NCBI GenBank assembly: GCA_910576845.1
Contig: CAJTJA010000056.1
Location: 1-15,058, forward strand
From: an uncultured Oscillibacter sp.
GTDB taxonomy: Bacteria > Bacillota > Clostridia > Oscillospirales > Oscillospiraceae
Direction: 5' to 3'
Length of the DNA: 15,058 nucleotides
Both the position numbers and the translations under genes were made by a program. Position 1 is the first letter of the stretch. Each line of letters starts with the position of its first letter. Shown here piece by piece: positions 1 through 5,706 of the stretch. The notes below the pieces were generated by a model that was not told where the DNA came from, searched no databases, and saw only the letters and a program-made list of their open reading frames with translations.

Positions 1-507
1 TGGACCGCACCGCTGAATGCCGCCGCCATAACGCGGACTATCGGGGGGCATCTGGCTGTTCTGGACCCGGCTCACACCACAGATTACACCGCCAACGCGG
101 AAGCCTGTGCCCTGGAGATGGAAAGCCTGGACCGGGACTTTGCCGCCTTTTTCGCTGGACTGCCGGATCGGACCATCGTCTTCGGAGACCGTTTTCCCCT
201 CCGCTACTTCGCCGGGGCCTATGATTTGGATTATTACGCCGCTTTCCCCGGCTGCGGGGCCCAGACAGAGCCGTCGGCGGCTACGGTGGCCTTTCTGACG
301 GAGAAGGTGCGGGAGGAACGTCTTCCCACGGTATGGTATATTGAGTTCTCCAACCACTTGGTAGCGGACAGCATCGCCGAGGCTGCTGGAGTGGAAACGG
401 CTCAATTCCATACCTGCCACAACGTCTCCAGAGCGGATATGGAGGCGGGAGTCACCTATCTCTCTTTGATGCGGGACAATTTGGAGACCCTGCGGGAGCA
501 TATGTGA
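1..507 (+). CDS. Metal (zinc/manganese-type) ABC transporter substrate-binding protein, C-terminal part
   Basis: The frame is open from the first base and ends at TGA 505-507, giving 168 residues; the N-terminus with its signal peptide or lipobox lies outside the window. The sequence fits the ZnuA/TroA (cluster A-1) binding-protein family. It opens with a WTAPLNA stretch like the family's WTSP-N-A segment, then has a FGDRFPLRYFAG block, a DYYAAFPGC block, YIEFSNHLVADSIAEAAGV, and the closing AGVTYLSLMRDNLETLR helix. Such proteins capture a divalent metal outside the membrane and pass it to an ABC permease. In classical ZnuA the middle block carries a metal-binding His; here it reads GDRFPLRY with no His, a pattern I recall from a clostridial subgroup, so the metal is uncertain. 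Permease and ATPase genes are not seen and would lie upstream. Confidence 0.85.
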   Translation, partial: WTAPLNAAAITRTIGGHLAVLDPAHTTDYTANAEACALEMESLDRDFAAFFAGLPDRTIVFGDRFPLRYFAGAYDLDYYAAFPGCGAQTEPSAATVAFLTEKVREERLPTVWYIEFSNHLVADSIAEAAGVETAQFHTCHNVSRADMEAGVTYLSLMRDNLETLREHM

Positions 508-542
508 GTTTTCAGAAAACATCTGTAAAAGGAGAGCGCGGC

Positions 543-860
543 ATGGACAGTGCCTTTGAGTTTCTGACATTGGATTTTTTTACCCGGGCGTCGGTGTTTC
601 CGGGCAGTCTGGGGACATTTCGCTACCGCTTTCAACGCACCGGATGGATGGGAGACGGGCAGCTTCAGGCATGGGTTTATGAGAATGTCTGCTTTGAGCT
701 GGCGGAGGACGTGGAGACAGAGACTTTTCCCTGGACGGAGGAAGGCGTCGCCGCATTGAAAGCCTGGCTCTGCCGGAAGCTGTCAGAGCGGGGAACAGAG
801 GCTTACCGGATTCCCTACCAGCCTGCTGGGACAGAGAAGGAACGCAATGAGGGCGAATAA
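543..860 (+). CDS. Small hypothetical protein next to the metal-binding protein gene
   Basis: This encodes 105 residues, with a start chosen at ATG 543 because AAAAGGAG (527-534) lies just upstream at good spacing. The frame is also open back to ATG 504, which overlaps the previous stop, but no ribosome binding site supports that start. I do not recognise the family. The protein is soluble, without signal or membrane segment, and rich in aromatic residues (for example FEFLTLDFFTR near the start and FRYRF). It ends in a charged tail. Its position 35 bp after the binding-protein gene suggests co-transcription and possibly a role tied to that transporter, but nothing in the sequence shows a function. 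Confidence 0.6.
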   Translation: MDSAFEFLTLDFFTRASVFPGSLGTFRYRFQRTGWMGDGQLQAWVYENVCFELAEDVETETFPWTEEGVAALKAWLCRKLSERGTEAYRIPYQPAGTEKERNEGE

Positions 861-1040
861 TGCCGTTGTCTGCCGCGGGGCGGTCAACTGCTCCAGGCAG
901 CCGCTATTTCCTTGGAGGCTGCCAGGGCTGGGTGTTTTGACTGGAATATGCGGGGAAACCTGCGTGAAATCTATAGCCATAACATTTCAAAAGTGTTTTG
1001 TCCATTCTTTTGAGGACTGCACAACGAACATCTTGGCAGC

Positions 1041-1064
1041 AGGCCGCAAAGCGGCCTTTGGTTG
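1041..1064 (+). terminator. Possible weak terminator hairpin
   Basis: A perfect 7-bp stem AGGCCGC (1041-1047) and GCGGCCT (1051-1057) with an AAA loop is followed by a mixed T/G stretch (TTGGTTG). It could end transcription from the 543-860 gene, but it lies 180 bp downstream and lacks a clean T run, so this is tentative. Confidence 0.3.
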
Positions 1065-1179
1065 GACTATATAAACGCTGGGCAGGGCTGGGAAAGCTGA
1101 CATTCTGTGACCGGCGCGGGAAGCTTCCATGCAGCCGGCATGACGGCTTGGACATTGCGAAGCACAGGGAGAGGATGAG

Positions 1180-1198
1180 GCCGGGCGGAACGCCCGGC
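1180..1198. repeat. Perfect 8-bp GC-rich inverted repeat
   Basis: GCCGGGCG (1180-1187) pairs with CGCCCGGC (1191-1198) around a GAA loop. No T run follows on either side, so it is not a standard intrinsic terminator. It may belong to a folded RNA or be a remnant in the noncoding stretch. Confidence 0.5.
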
Positions 1199-1256
1199 GC
1201 GGCTTCGTTCCATTTATTTGAAAAAGTCAATTGGTAATCACGTTAATTCGTGCTTT

Positions 1257-1276
1257 TATAATATCAGAAAGGAGGT
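1257..1276 (+). promoter_or_regulatory. -10 box and consensus ribosome binding site before the small membrane protein gene
   Basis: TATAAT at 1257-1262 is a perfect -10 hexamer. I see no matching -35 at 16-18 bp. Instead CACG-TTAATT-CGTG (1240-1253) sits immediately upstream, which could be a small operator. AAAGGAGGTGA (from 1268) is a near-perfect Shine-Dalgarno for the ATG at 1283. If this promoter is used, the leader is only about 14 nt. Confidence 0.4.
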
Positions 1277-1282
1277 GAACAG

Positions 1283-1579
1283 ATGGGGAGAAAACAAAAG
1301 AAGCCCCTGAGCAGGTTGGAAATCACGAAGATGATCGTTGAAATTCTTGCCGGAATTGCAAACATCATTCTGATTATCCACACGATACTCAAGGGCTGGG
1401 CACCGGGGAAGGAAAACCTCCCCCAACCTCATAGTAATCAATCCACCTGTAAAAGTCAAGGAGGTTCTATGAAAGAGTTTTTGACTGCGCTGGGCGTACT
1501 GCTGATTGCCTTCGGCGCTGTAAAATTAGTTCTCGCCGCAGTTCAGCGGAGAAAGGAGCAAAATGATGGCCGCGAGTGA
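1283..1579 (+). CDS. Small membrane protein with two hydrophobic segments, possibly two genes joined by a frameshift
   Basis: This open frame gives 98 residues from ATG 1283 to TGA 1577-1579. A basic N-terminus (RKQKK) precedes a hydrophobic helix at about residues 17-36. A polar, low-complexity linker (about 42-62) follows, then a second hydrophobic helix at about 66-87 and a charged tail. I do not recognise a named family; single-helix peptides of this style occur in Clostridia and mobile elements. The linker contains a full ribosome binding site and an internal ATG at 1469. Reading one base over from the CCCCC run (1420-1424), an alternative C-terminus ends at TGA 1470-1472, overlapping that ATG as ATGA. 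This suggests two coupled genes whose first member is shifted here. The end overlaps the start of the helix-turn-helix gene. Confidence 0.5.
   Translation: MGRKQKKPLSRLEITKMIVEILAGIANIILIIHTILKGWAPGKENLPQPHSNQSTCKSQGGSMKEFLTALGVLLIAFGAVKLVLAAVQRRKEQNDGRE
1469..1579 (+). CDS. Alternative reading: separate single-helix membrane peptide
   Basis: Translation may restart at ATG 1469 behind AAGGAGG (1458-1464), giving a 36-residue peptide: a short Lys/Glu start, one hydrophobic helix (about residues 4-25) and a charged tail. It shares the frame and stop of the longer open frame starting at 1283. The well-placed ribosome binding site is the reason to list it separately. It overlaps the following helix-turn-helix gene by 14 bp, so the two are probably translated together. 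Function unknown; small membrane peptides beside a DNA-binding protein can be toxins or regulators, but nothing here proves either. Confidence 0.45.
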   Translation: MKEFLTALGVLLIAFGAVKLVLAAVQRRKEQNDGRE

Positions 1580-1793
1580 TTTTCTCTCCATCTCCGAATG
1601 GTGTGCCCTGCACGGGAAAGACCCGGGCAACGTCCGCAAGCTCATCCAGCAGGGCCGCATTCCGGCGGAGAAGATCGGGAAGCAATGGGTCATCCCGGCG
1701 GACGCCCAGCCCCCCGCTGACAAGCGGGTCAAGTCCGGGAATTACCGAAACTGGCGAAAGAAAAAGGAAGATTCTGCGGAGCCGGAGGCGTAA
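1566..1793 (+). CDS. Excisionase/MerR-like helix-turn-helix DNA-binding protein
   Basis: The protein has 75 residues. ATG 1566 is preferred over ATG 1563 because AAAGGAG (1552-1558) then has better spacing. Residues 5-45 form a winged-helix excisionase-type domain: DFLSISEWCALHG is the first helix pair, NVRKLIQQGRIPAEKIG the recognition helix and turn, and KQWVIPAD the wing. A basic tail with RVKSGNYRNWRKKK follows. Proteins of this kind bind DNA and serve as recombination directionality factors or small regulators, often on mobile elements. No integrase is visible nearby. It overlaps the upstream membrane peptide gene and is closed by a terminator whose stem includes its last codons and stop. 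It may regulate the cassette's own promoter; this is inference. Confidence 0.75.
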   Translation: MAASDFLSISEWCALHGKDPGNVRKLIQQGRIPAEKIGKQWVIPADAQPPADKRVKSGNYRNWRKKKEDSAEPEA

Positions 1794-1806
1794 CGCCTCC
1801 GCTTTT
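1784..1806 (+). terminator. Intrinsic terminator after the helix-turn-helix gene
   Basis: GGAGGCG (1784-1790) pairs with CGCCTCC (1794-1800) around the TAA stop codon itself, followed by GCTTTTT. An alternative pairing of GCGGAG (1777-1782) with CTCCGC would bring the T run directly against the stem. Confidence 0.75.
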
Positions 1807-1940
1807 TGCCGGTCAATTTTTGCCGCTATATAGCCGCCGGAATTCTCCGCGGCCTGCTTCGCTACCATGTCTCCCGGGCCGCTGTGCAGATAGACTTCTG
1901 CAAAGTCCGGGCGGAAATGTGCATACTGCCATTCCTTCAA
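1788..1940 (-). pseudogene. Possible minus-strand coding remnant downstream of the nitroreductase
   Basis: Reading the minus strand from TTG 1940 gives about 50 residues of protein-like composition (KEWQYAHF, then VYLHSGPGDMVAKQAAENSG, then AAKIDRQKAEA). The frame then runs on, antisense, through the helix-turn-helix gene without a natural stop. It starts 12 bp after the nitroreductase stop and has no ribosome binding site. It could be the remnant of a gene cut off by the neighbouring cassette, or chance. I do not recognise a family. Confidence 0.2.
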
Positions 1941-1952
1941 ATTGCAATAAAA

Positions 1953-2480
1953 TTATTTGATGCAGAACACCCTGGGTTCTTTTCGTGCCGCCGCCTGGAC
2001 CGGTTCACCATCGGCATAGCCAAGGGCACAGTGGCCGATTCCCTCATATTCCTCCTCAATGCCCAGGGATTTCAGCAGTTCTTTCCCCCACGCTGTTTCA
2101 AATTCTTCCTTCGCACGGTGAATCCAGCAGCTCCCTATACCAAGCGCATGGGCGGCCAGCATGAGGTTTTCCATGACCACGCTGCCGTCGTAGACCCGGT
2201 TCGGCCAGTCCTTTTTGGCCAGGACAATCAGCATCGCAGGCGCTCCGTAGAAGGGATCGAAGCCCTCCTCCCACCCGCCGATTTCACGATTCATTTCCAC
2301 GATCTTATTTCGCAGGACCGTGTCTGTCACCTGGAGGATAATGGTATTCTGCTGCCCCTTCCCGCTGGGAGCGTAAAGACCGGCTTCAATAATTTGATCA
2401 ATGATTTCCTGAGGCACCATGTCCGCTTTGTATTTGCGGATGCTTCGCCTGCTTTTGATTTGCTCCAATATGCTGTCCAA
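1953..2480 (-). CDS. Nitroreductase family protein (TTG start)
   Basis: This encodes 175 residues from TTG 2480, chosen because GAGGAGG (complement of 2489-2495) lies 8 bp upstream. An in-frame ATG 60 bp earlier has no ribosome binding site and adds residues with no family character. The N-terminal RRSIRKY (about 11-17) is the FMN-binding signature of nitroreductases. APSGKGQQNT gives the second flavin-contacting segment, and FYGAPAMLIVLAKK, VMENLMLAAHALGIGSCWI and GHCALGYADGEP follow in the usual order and length. The family uses FMN and NAD(P)H to reduce nitro compounds, quinones or flavins, and works as a dimer in the cytoplasm. Substrate is unknown. It is a single gene with its own promoter and a leader of about 130 nt. 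Confidence 0.9.
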   Translation of the reverse strand: MDSILEQIKSRRSIRKYKADMVPQEIIDQIIEAGLYAPSGKGQQNTIILQVTDTVLRNKIVEMNREIGGWEEGFDPFYGAPAMLIVLAKKDWPNRVYDGSVVMENLMLAAHALGIGSCWIHRAKEEFETAWGKELLKSLGIEEEYEGIGHCALGYADGEPVQAAARKEPRVFCIK

Positions 2481-2614
2481 TTTTAATTCCTCCTCAAACT
2501 TTATGCTGTTGCCGCCGGTGCGCTTGAAAAGAACCGGCATGATTTTTTCCGTGCTCCGTGGCGTTTTATGGCGCCAAGGCCCGCAGCTTGCGGGTTTTCA
2601 AGTGGGCTGACGGC

Positions 2615-2643
2615 ATTATAGCATAGGGCGGACGTAAAGTCCA
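2615..2643 (-). promoter_or_regulatory. Sigma-A-type promoter of the nitroreductase gene
   Basis: On the minus strand TGGACT (2643-2638) and TATAAT (2620-2615) are separated by exactly 17 bp. The -10 is perfect and the -35 matches four of six bases. Transcription would start near 2608, leaving a leader of about 130 nt before the TTG start. Confidence 0.7.
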
Positions 2644-2649
2644 CTTTTG

Positions 2650-2677
2650 AAAAGCCCCTTGCCCTATAGGGGCTTTT
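2650..2677. repeat. Inverted repeat overlapping the DUF2461 promoter
   Basis: AAAAGCCCC (2650-2658) and GGGGCTTTT (2669-2677) form a perfect 9-bp stem with a 10-nt loop. A second perfect palindrome, CCCTATAGGG (2662-2671), is nested in it. It resembles a bidirectional terminator, but it spans the -35 and spacer of the plus promoter and lies between divergent promoters, so an operator is equally possible. Confidence 0.6.
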
Positions 2678-2687
2678 GTGGTATACT
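2659..2687 (+). promoter_or_regulatory. Promoter of the DUF2461-HD operon
   Basis: TTGCCC (2659-2664) and TATACT (2682-2687) with a 17-bp spacer; the -10 matches five of six bases, the -35 four of six. The -35 lies in the loop of the inverted repeat 2650-2677. The start would be near 2694, about 33 nt before the ATG. Confidence 0.65.
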
Positions 2688-2726
2688 GCTTTCGATTTTT
2701 ACTCGGGAGAATAGGAGGCGGGGCAT

Positions 2727-3452
2727 ATGTTTACCGGCTTTAGCGATGAGACGGTGGACTTTATGTGGGGAATCCGTTTCAACAACGAGCGCACGTGGTT
2801 CGAAGCCCATAAGGAGATATACCTGACCCACTTTTACCGCCCTATGCAGGCGCTGGGAGCGGAAATCTATGACTTCATTCGGAGCAAACGTCCGGAATAT
2901 GCCCTGGTCAATAAAGTTACCCGCATCTACCGGGATGCCCGCCGCCTTCATGGACGGGGACCGTATAAAGAGAGCCTCTGGTTTTCTGTAGAGGAGCCGT
3001 CGGAGCAGTGGACGGCCAAGCCCACTTTTTGGTTTGAGCTGATGCCGGAAGGGTGGACCTATGGAATGGGCTACTATCTTCCAAAAGCTCTGACGATGGC
3101 AAAGCTGCGCGCCCGGATTGACCGGGACGCAAAGACGATGGAGGCTCTGACGCGGGCTTTGAACCGGCAGGAAGAGTTTGCCTTGGAGACGGAGTCCTAT
3201 AAGCGGCCAAAAGGCACGGCTCCCGTTCCTCTGCTGGAGCCGTGGTATCGGGCCAAGTCCTTCACCATCTGCCACGAGGAAAAGCTGACGGAGGAGCTGT
3301 TTTCCCGGGCCATTGTGGACCGGCTGAAGCGGGGGTATGAGTTTCTGCTGCCCTATTACGATTATTTTGTTACCCTGGATGGGGATGCGGACCCTCGGGA
3401 GAAGGGAACGGTTGCAATCTGTCCCCAAAAGCCGTATACTGAATGCAATTGA
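2727..3452 (+). CDS. DUF2461 family protein
   Basis: The protein has 241 residues, a usual length for the family, with AGGAGG (2713-2718) ahead of ATG 2727. The N-terminal NNERTWFEAHKEIY (19-32) and the segment VTRIYRDARRLHGRGPYKES (64-83) match the conserved NN-x-x-WF and R-x-x-RD...PYK patterns of DUF2461 (TIGR02453). The middle part (FWFELMPEGWTYGMGYY, about 101-117) is the beta-strand core. The biochemical function of this family is not established; it is cytoplasmic with no signal or membrane segment. The HD-domain gene follows 18 bp later, so the pair forms an operon. I am confident of the family, not of any activity. Confidence 0.85.
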   Translation: MFTGFSDETVDFMWGIRFNNERTWFEAHKEIYLTHFYRPMQALGAEIYDFIRSKRPEYALVNKVTRIYRDARRLHGRGPYKESLWFSVEEPSEQWTAKPTFWFELMPEGWTYGMGYYLPKALTMAKLRARIDRDAKTMEALTRALNRQEEFALETESYKRPKGTAPVPLLEPWYRAKSFTICHEEKLTEELFSRAIVDRLKRGYEFLLPYYDYFVTLDGDADPREKGTVAICPQKPYTECN

Positions 3453-3470
3453 AACAAAGGAGAAATTTTT

Positions 3471-4055
3471 ATGAGAGCCTGTCCCGACAGACCGGCGGCC
3501 TTGGCGCTGCTGCGGAAGTATAATAGCGAGTCCTTTCACATTCAGCATGCTTTGACGGTAGAGGCCGTCATGCGCTGGTATGCCCAGGACCTGGGCTATG
3601 GAGAAGAGGCGGATTTTTGGGCCATAGTGGGTCTGCTCCACGATGTGGATTTTGAGAAGTGGCCGGAGGAACACTGCAAAAAGGCTCCTGAACTGCTGGC
3701 GGAGATCGGCTGCGATGAGGACCTGGTCCATGCGGTGTGCAGCCACGGTTATGGCTTGGTCTGTGATGTGGAGCCTGCTCATGAGATGGAAAAGGTTCTC
3801 TTTGCGGCGGATGAGCTGACAGGGCTGATCGGCGCCGCGGCCCGGATGCGCCCCAGCAGGTCCGTCAGCGATATGGAGGTCTCTTCATTGAAGAAAAAGT
3901 TCAAAGATAAGAAGTTCGCCGCCGGCTGTTCCCGGGATGTCATCAAAGCCGGTGCGGAGCGCCTGGGGTGGGAGCTGGAAACGCTGATGGACAAGACCAT
4001 CCAGGCCATGAGGGCAGGAGAAGCTCAAATAGCGGAGGAATTGGCCTCTTTTTAA
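3471..4055 (+). CDS. HD-domain putative metal-dependent phosphohydrolase
   Basis: This encodes 194 residues from ATG 3471 with AAAGGAG upstream. The metal-binding pattern of HD hydrolases is visible: a His in the first helix (H23 or H26 in SFHIQHAL), the HD pair in GLLHDVDFEKWPEEH (H57, D58), a further His in CSHGYG (H92) and a distal Asp in FAADELTGLI (D114). Family members hydrolyse phosphoester bonds of nucleotides or similar substrates; the substrate here cannot be read from sequence. The C-terminal part, a KKKFKDKKFAAGCSRD segment followed by a helix, is typical of HDIG-type proteins I recall from Clostridia. It is the second gene of an operon with DUF2461 and runs towards the convergent helicase gene across two hairpins. 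Confidence 0.85.
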   Translation: MRACPDRPAALALLRKYNSESFHIQHALTVEAVMRWYAQDLGYGEEADFWAIVGLLHDVDFEKWPEEHCKKAPELLAEIGCDEDLVHAVCSHGYGLVCDVEPAHEMEKVLFAADELTGLIGAAARMRPSRSVSDMEVSSLKKKFKDKKFAAGCSRDVIKAGAERLGWELETLMDKTIQAMRAGEAQIAEELASF

Positions 4056-4145
4056 GCGGGAGGCAGGTTAAAAAGACATGTGCGCACTCTGCCGGACTGA
4101 ACAAGTTTTTGGAACCTGTGGAATGTTCTGAAAAATCTTTGATGG

Positions 4146-4178
4146 AAAACGAGAGGAACCCTTCCTGGGTTCCTCTCG
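4146..4178 (-). terminator. Terminator of the DEAD-box helicase gene (12-bp stem)
   Basis: CGAGAGGAACCC (4150-4161) and GGGTTCCTCTCG (4167-4178) form a perfect 12-bp stem with a 5-nt loop. On the minus strand the stem is followed directly by TTTT (4149-4146), so it fits the convergent helicase transcript best. On the plus strand no T run follows. Confidence 0.65.
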
Positions 4179-4228
4179 TAACGCTCTTCCTTCCCGTTGA
4201 TGAGACTTTCTCCGTTTTTTAACAAGCT

Positions 4229-4260
4229 GAGCGCCGGGGCTTTGCCCCGGCGCTCTTATT
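4229..4260 (+). terminator. Likely terminator of the DUF2461-HD operon (12-bp stem)
   Basis: GAGCGCCGGGGC (4229-4240) and GCCCCGGCGCTC (4244-4255) form a perfect 12-bp GC-rich stem with a TTT loop, followed on the plus strand by TTATT. It lies 8 bp before the helicase stop codon. The T run is short, so termination strength is uncertain. Confidence 0.6.
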
Positions 4261-4263
4261 GGC

Positions 4264-5421
4264 TTACGAAATAACTTCCAGCTTTCCGTCCTCTCCAAAT
4301 TTTACGGAGACGATTTCATTCCGGGTCTTCTGGGCAATATCGTCAATACGCATTTTAGAAGGATAATCCGCAATCAGCGACACCGCCACTCCCTGGCGCT
4401 GGGCCCGTCCGGTTCGCCCGATGCGGTGAACATAATCCTGATTTTCATCCGGCACATCGCAGTTGAACACGATATCCACATCGTCCACGTCGATGCCCCG
4501 GGCTGCTACATCGGTGGAGACGAATACTCTCAGCTTCCCGCTGCGGAACAGATCCATTACCTGTTCGCGCCGCTTCTGGGGAATGTCGCCGTGGATGCAT
4601 TCCGCGTCAATACCCCGCATCTGCAAAAACTTAGTAATTCGTTCGGTGGATCCTTTGGTGTTGCAGAAGGCCATGCACCGGTCGAAACCTGTCTCTTCCA
4701 GAATCCGGGCAATGGCGTCGGCCTTTTCGCTTTGCGCGACATCCATGCGGAACTGCCGGATGTCCGGCTTGTTCTGCTCGTCCTCCCGGACCGTGATTTC
4801 CACCGCGTCTCTCTGGTAAACCCATGCGATATCCATTACTTCTCTGGAGATTGTGGCGGAAAACAAACCGAGATTTTTCCGCTTGTTCATCCTGTCCAGC
4901 AGCCGGGTGACGTCATGAATGAAGCCCATGTCCAACATACGGTCGGCCTCATCCAGCACAACTGTCTGAGCGCTCTCCACCCGGACGGTCCTTCGCTTCA
5001 TGTGGTCGCTGAGCCGCCCGGGCGTGGCGACAACGATTTGGGGACGTTTTTTCAGCATCTCGATCTGCCTGCCGATAGGCTGTCCGCCATAGAGGCAGAC
5101 GCACCGGACGCCGGGACGGAAAGCGGAGATATCACGCAGCTCATCCGTGATTTGAATGGCCAGCTCCCGGGTGGGCGCCAGAATAACGGTCTGGACGCTG
5201 TCATTCCCGGAGTCTACGTGTTCAATGATGGGAATGCCATAGGCAAAGGTTTTGCCGGTGCCGGTGGGAGCTTTGGCGATCACATCTTTCCACTCCATCA
5301 TGGGGGGGATGCAGCCGGCCTGGACGGGGGTGGTCATTTCCAGTTCCCGCCGCCGGACGGCCCGCATGATTTCTGCTGACAGGCCCAAGCTGTCGAACCG
5401 GATGCCTTTTGTGTATTCCAT
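4264..5421 (-). CDS. DEAD-box ATP-dependent RNA helicase
   Basis: The protein has 385 residues, essentially a helicase core with no C-terminal extension. All core motifs are present in order: Q motif TTPVQ (30-34), motif I APTGTGKT (51-58), Ia PTREL (83-87), TPGR (133-136), DEAD (157-160), SAT (188-190), motif V STDVAARGID (302-311) and motif VI HRIGRTGR (332-339). Such enzymes use ATP to unwind short RNA duplexes in ribosome assembly, mRNA decay or cold adaptation. Lack of a binding tail is like the RhlE/CshB-type core, but I would not assign a subfamily name. AGAGG lies upstream of the ATG, and a strong promoter sits about 60 bp ahead. It stands alone on the minus strand and converges on the HD gene. 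Confidence 0.93.
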   Translation of the reverse strand: MEYTKGIRFDSLGLSAEIMRAVRRRELEMTTPVQAGCIPPMMEWKDVIAKAPTGTGKTFAYGIPIIEHVDSGNDSVQTVILAPTRELAIQITDELRDISAFRPGVRCVCLYGGQPIGRQIEMLKKRPQIVVATPGRLSDHMKRRTVRVESAQTVVLDEADRMLDMGFIHDVTRLLDRMNKRKNLGLFSATISREVMDIAWVYQRDAVEITVREDEQNKPDIRQFRMDVAQSEKADAIARILEETGFDRCMAFCNTKGSTERITKFLQMRGIDAECIHGDIPQKRREQVMDLFRSGKLRVFVSTDVAARGIDVDDVDIVFNCDVPDENQDYVHRIGRTGRAQRQGVAVSLIADYPSKMRIDDIAQKTRNEIVSVKFGEDGKLEVIS

Positions 5422-5483
5422 ATATTTTTTCCTCTTTTCGCATTGTAGGACATATGTTAAAATAGAAACATTACTTCAAGTAT

Positions 5484-5516
5484 ATTATACAGATAAAATC
5501 TCCGCTTGTAAAGCGG
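5484..5516 (-). promoter_or_regulatory. Strong promoter of the helicase gene with an inverted repeat at the -35
   Basis: On the minus strand TTTACA (5512-5507) and TATAAT (5489-5484) are 17 bp apart: five of six and six of six matches. CCGCTT-GTA-AAGCGG (5502-5516) is a perfect inverted repeat centred on the -35, a possible operator. The start would be near 5477, leaving a leader of about 56 nt. Confidence 0.75.
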
Positions 5517-5706
5517 TCTGGCATTACAAGTTCTCTCATTTTGCGGAATTTAAAACTTTAATCTATTAAACTGTGCAGAAACCAACAAATTATACAAGGA
5601 ATCCCGAAGAAATTGTAGTAAAATTGTGTATTGTGGACCCAACAAGCCTTGTTTTTTATGTTAAATTATACTAGAAAGACGAACTGGGTGAAAGTCAATA
5701 GGGGGG

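Larger units (their letters stand above)
861..1282. other. Noncoding stretch of about 420 bp with several hairpins
   Basis: Open frames here are short, lack ribosome binding sites and overlap each other on both strands, so I call no gene. The visible structure is a set of perfect inverted repeats: GGCAGCC/GGCTGCC (896-902 and 917-923), AGGCCGC/GCGGCCT (1041-1057) and GCCGGGCG/CGCCCGGC (1180-1198). The last 60 bp hold a TATAAT and a strong ribosome binding site for the gene at 1283. No riboswitch consensus that I know is apparent. Confidence 0.5.
2541..2726. other. Divergent regulatory region between nitroreductase and DUF2461 genes
   Basis: This region holds two back-to-back promoters, a palindrome and hairpins, described separately. 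It also contains CCCGCA/TGCGGG (2580-2594), a 6-bp stem in the nitroreductase leader, followed on the plus strand by TTTT. Confidence 0.6.

Noticed and set aside
1806..2486. 226-codon plus-strand open frame opposite the nitroreductase
   Set aside because: Shadow of the nitroreductase, whose family motifs are clear on the minus strand.
2664..3782. Minus-strand open frame opposite the DUF2461 and HD genes
   Set aside because: It covers two well-supported genes in reverse and reads as a basic, low-complexity shadow.
4426..5379. Plus-strand open frame opposite the helicase
   Set aside because: Antisense shadow of the DEAD-box gene, which has every core motif.
5446..5458. ACATATGT palindrome upstream of the helicase as a LexA box
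   Set aside because: It keeps only the central AACATATGT on the minus strand and lacks the flanking CG bases of the consensus; it lies between the promoter and the gene rather than on it.
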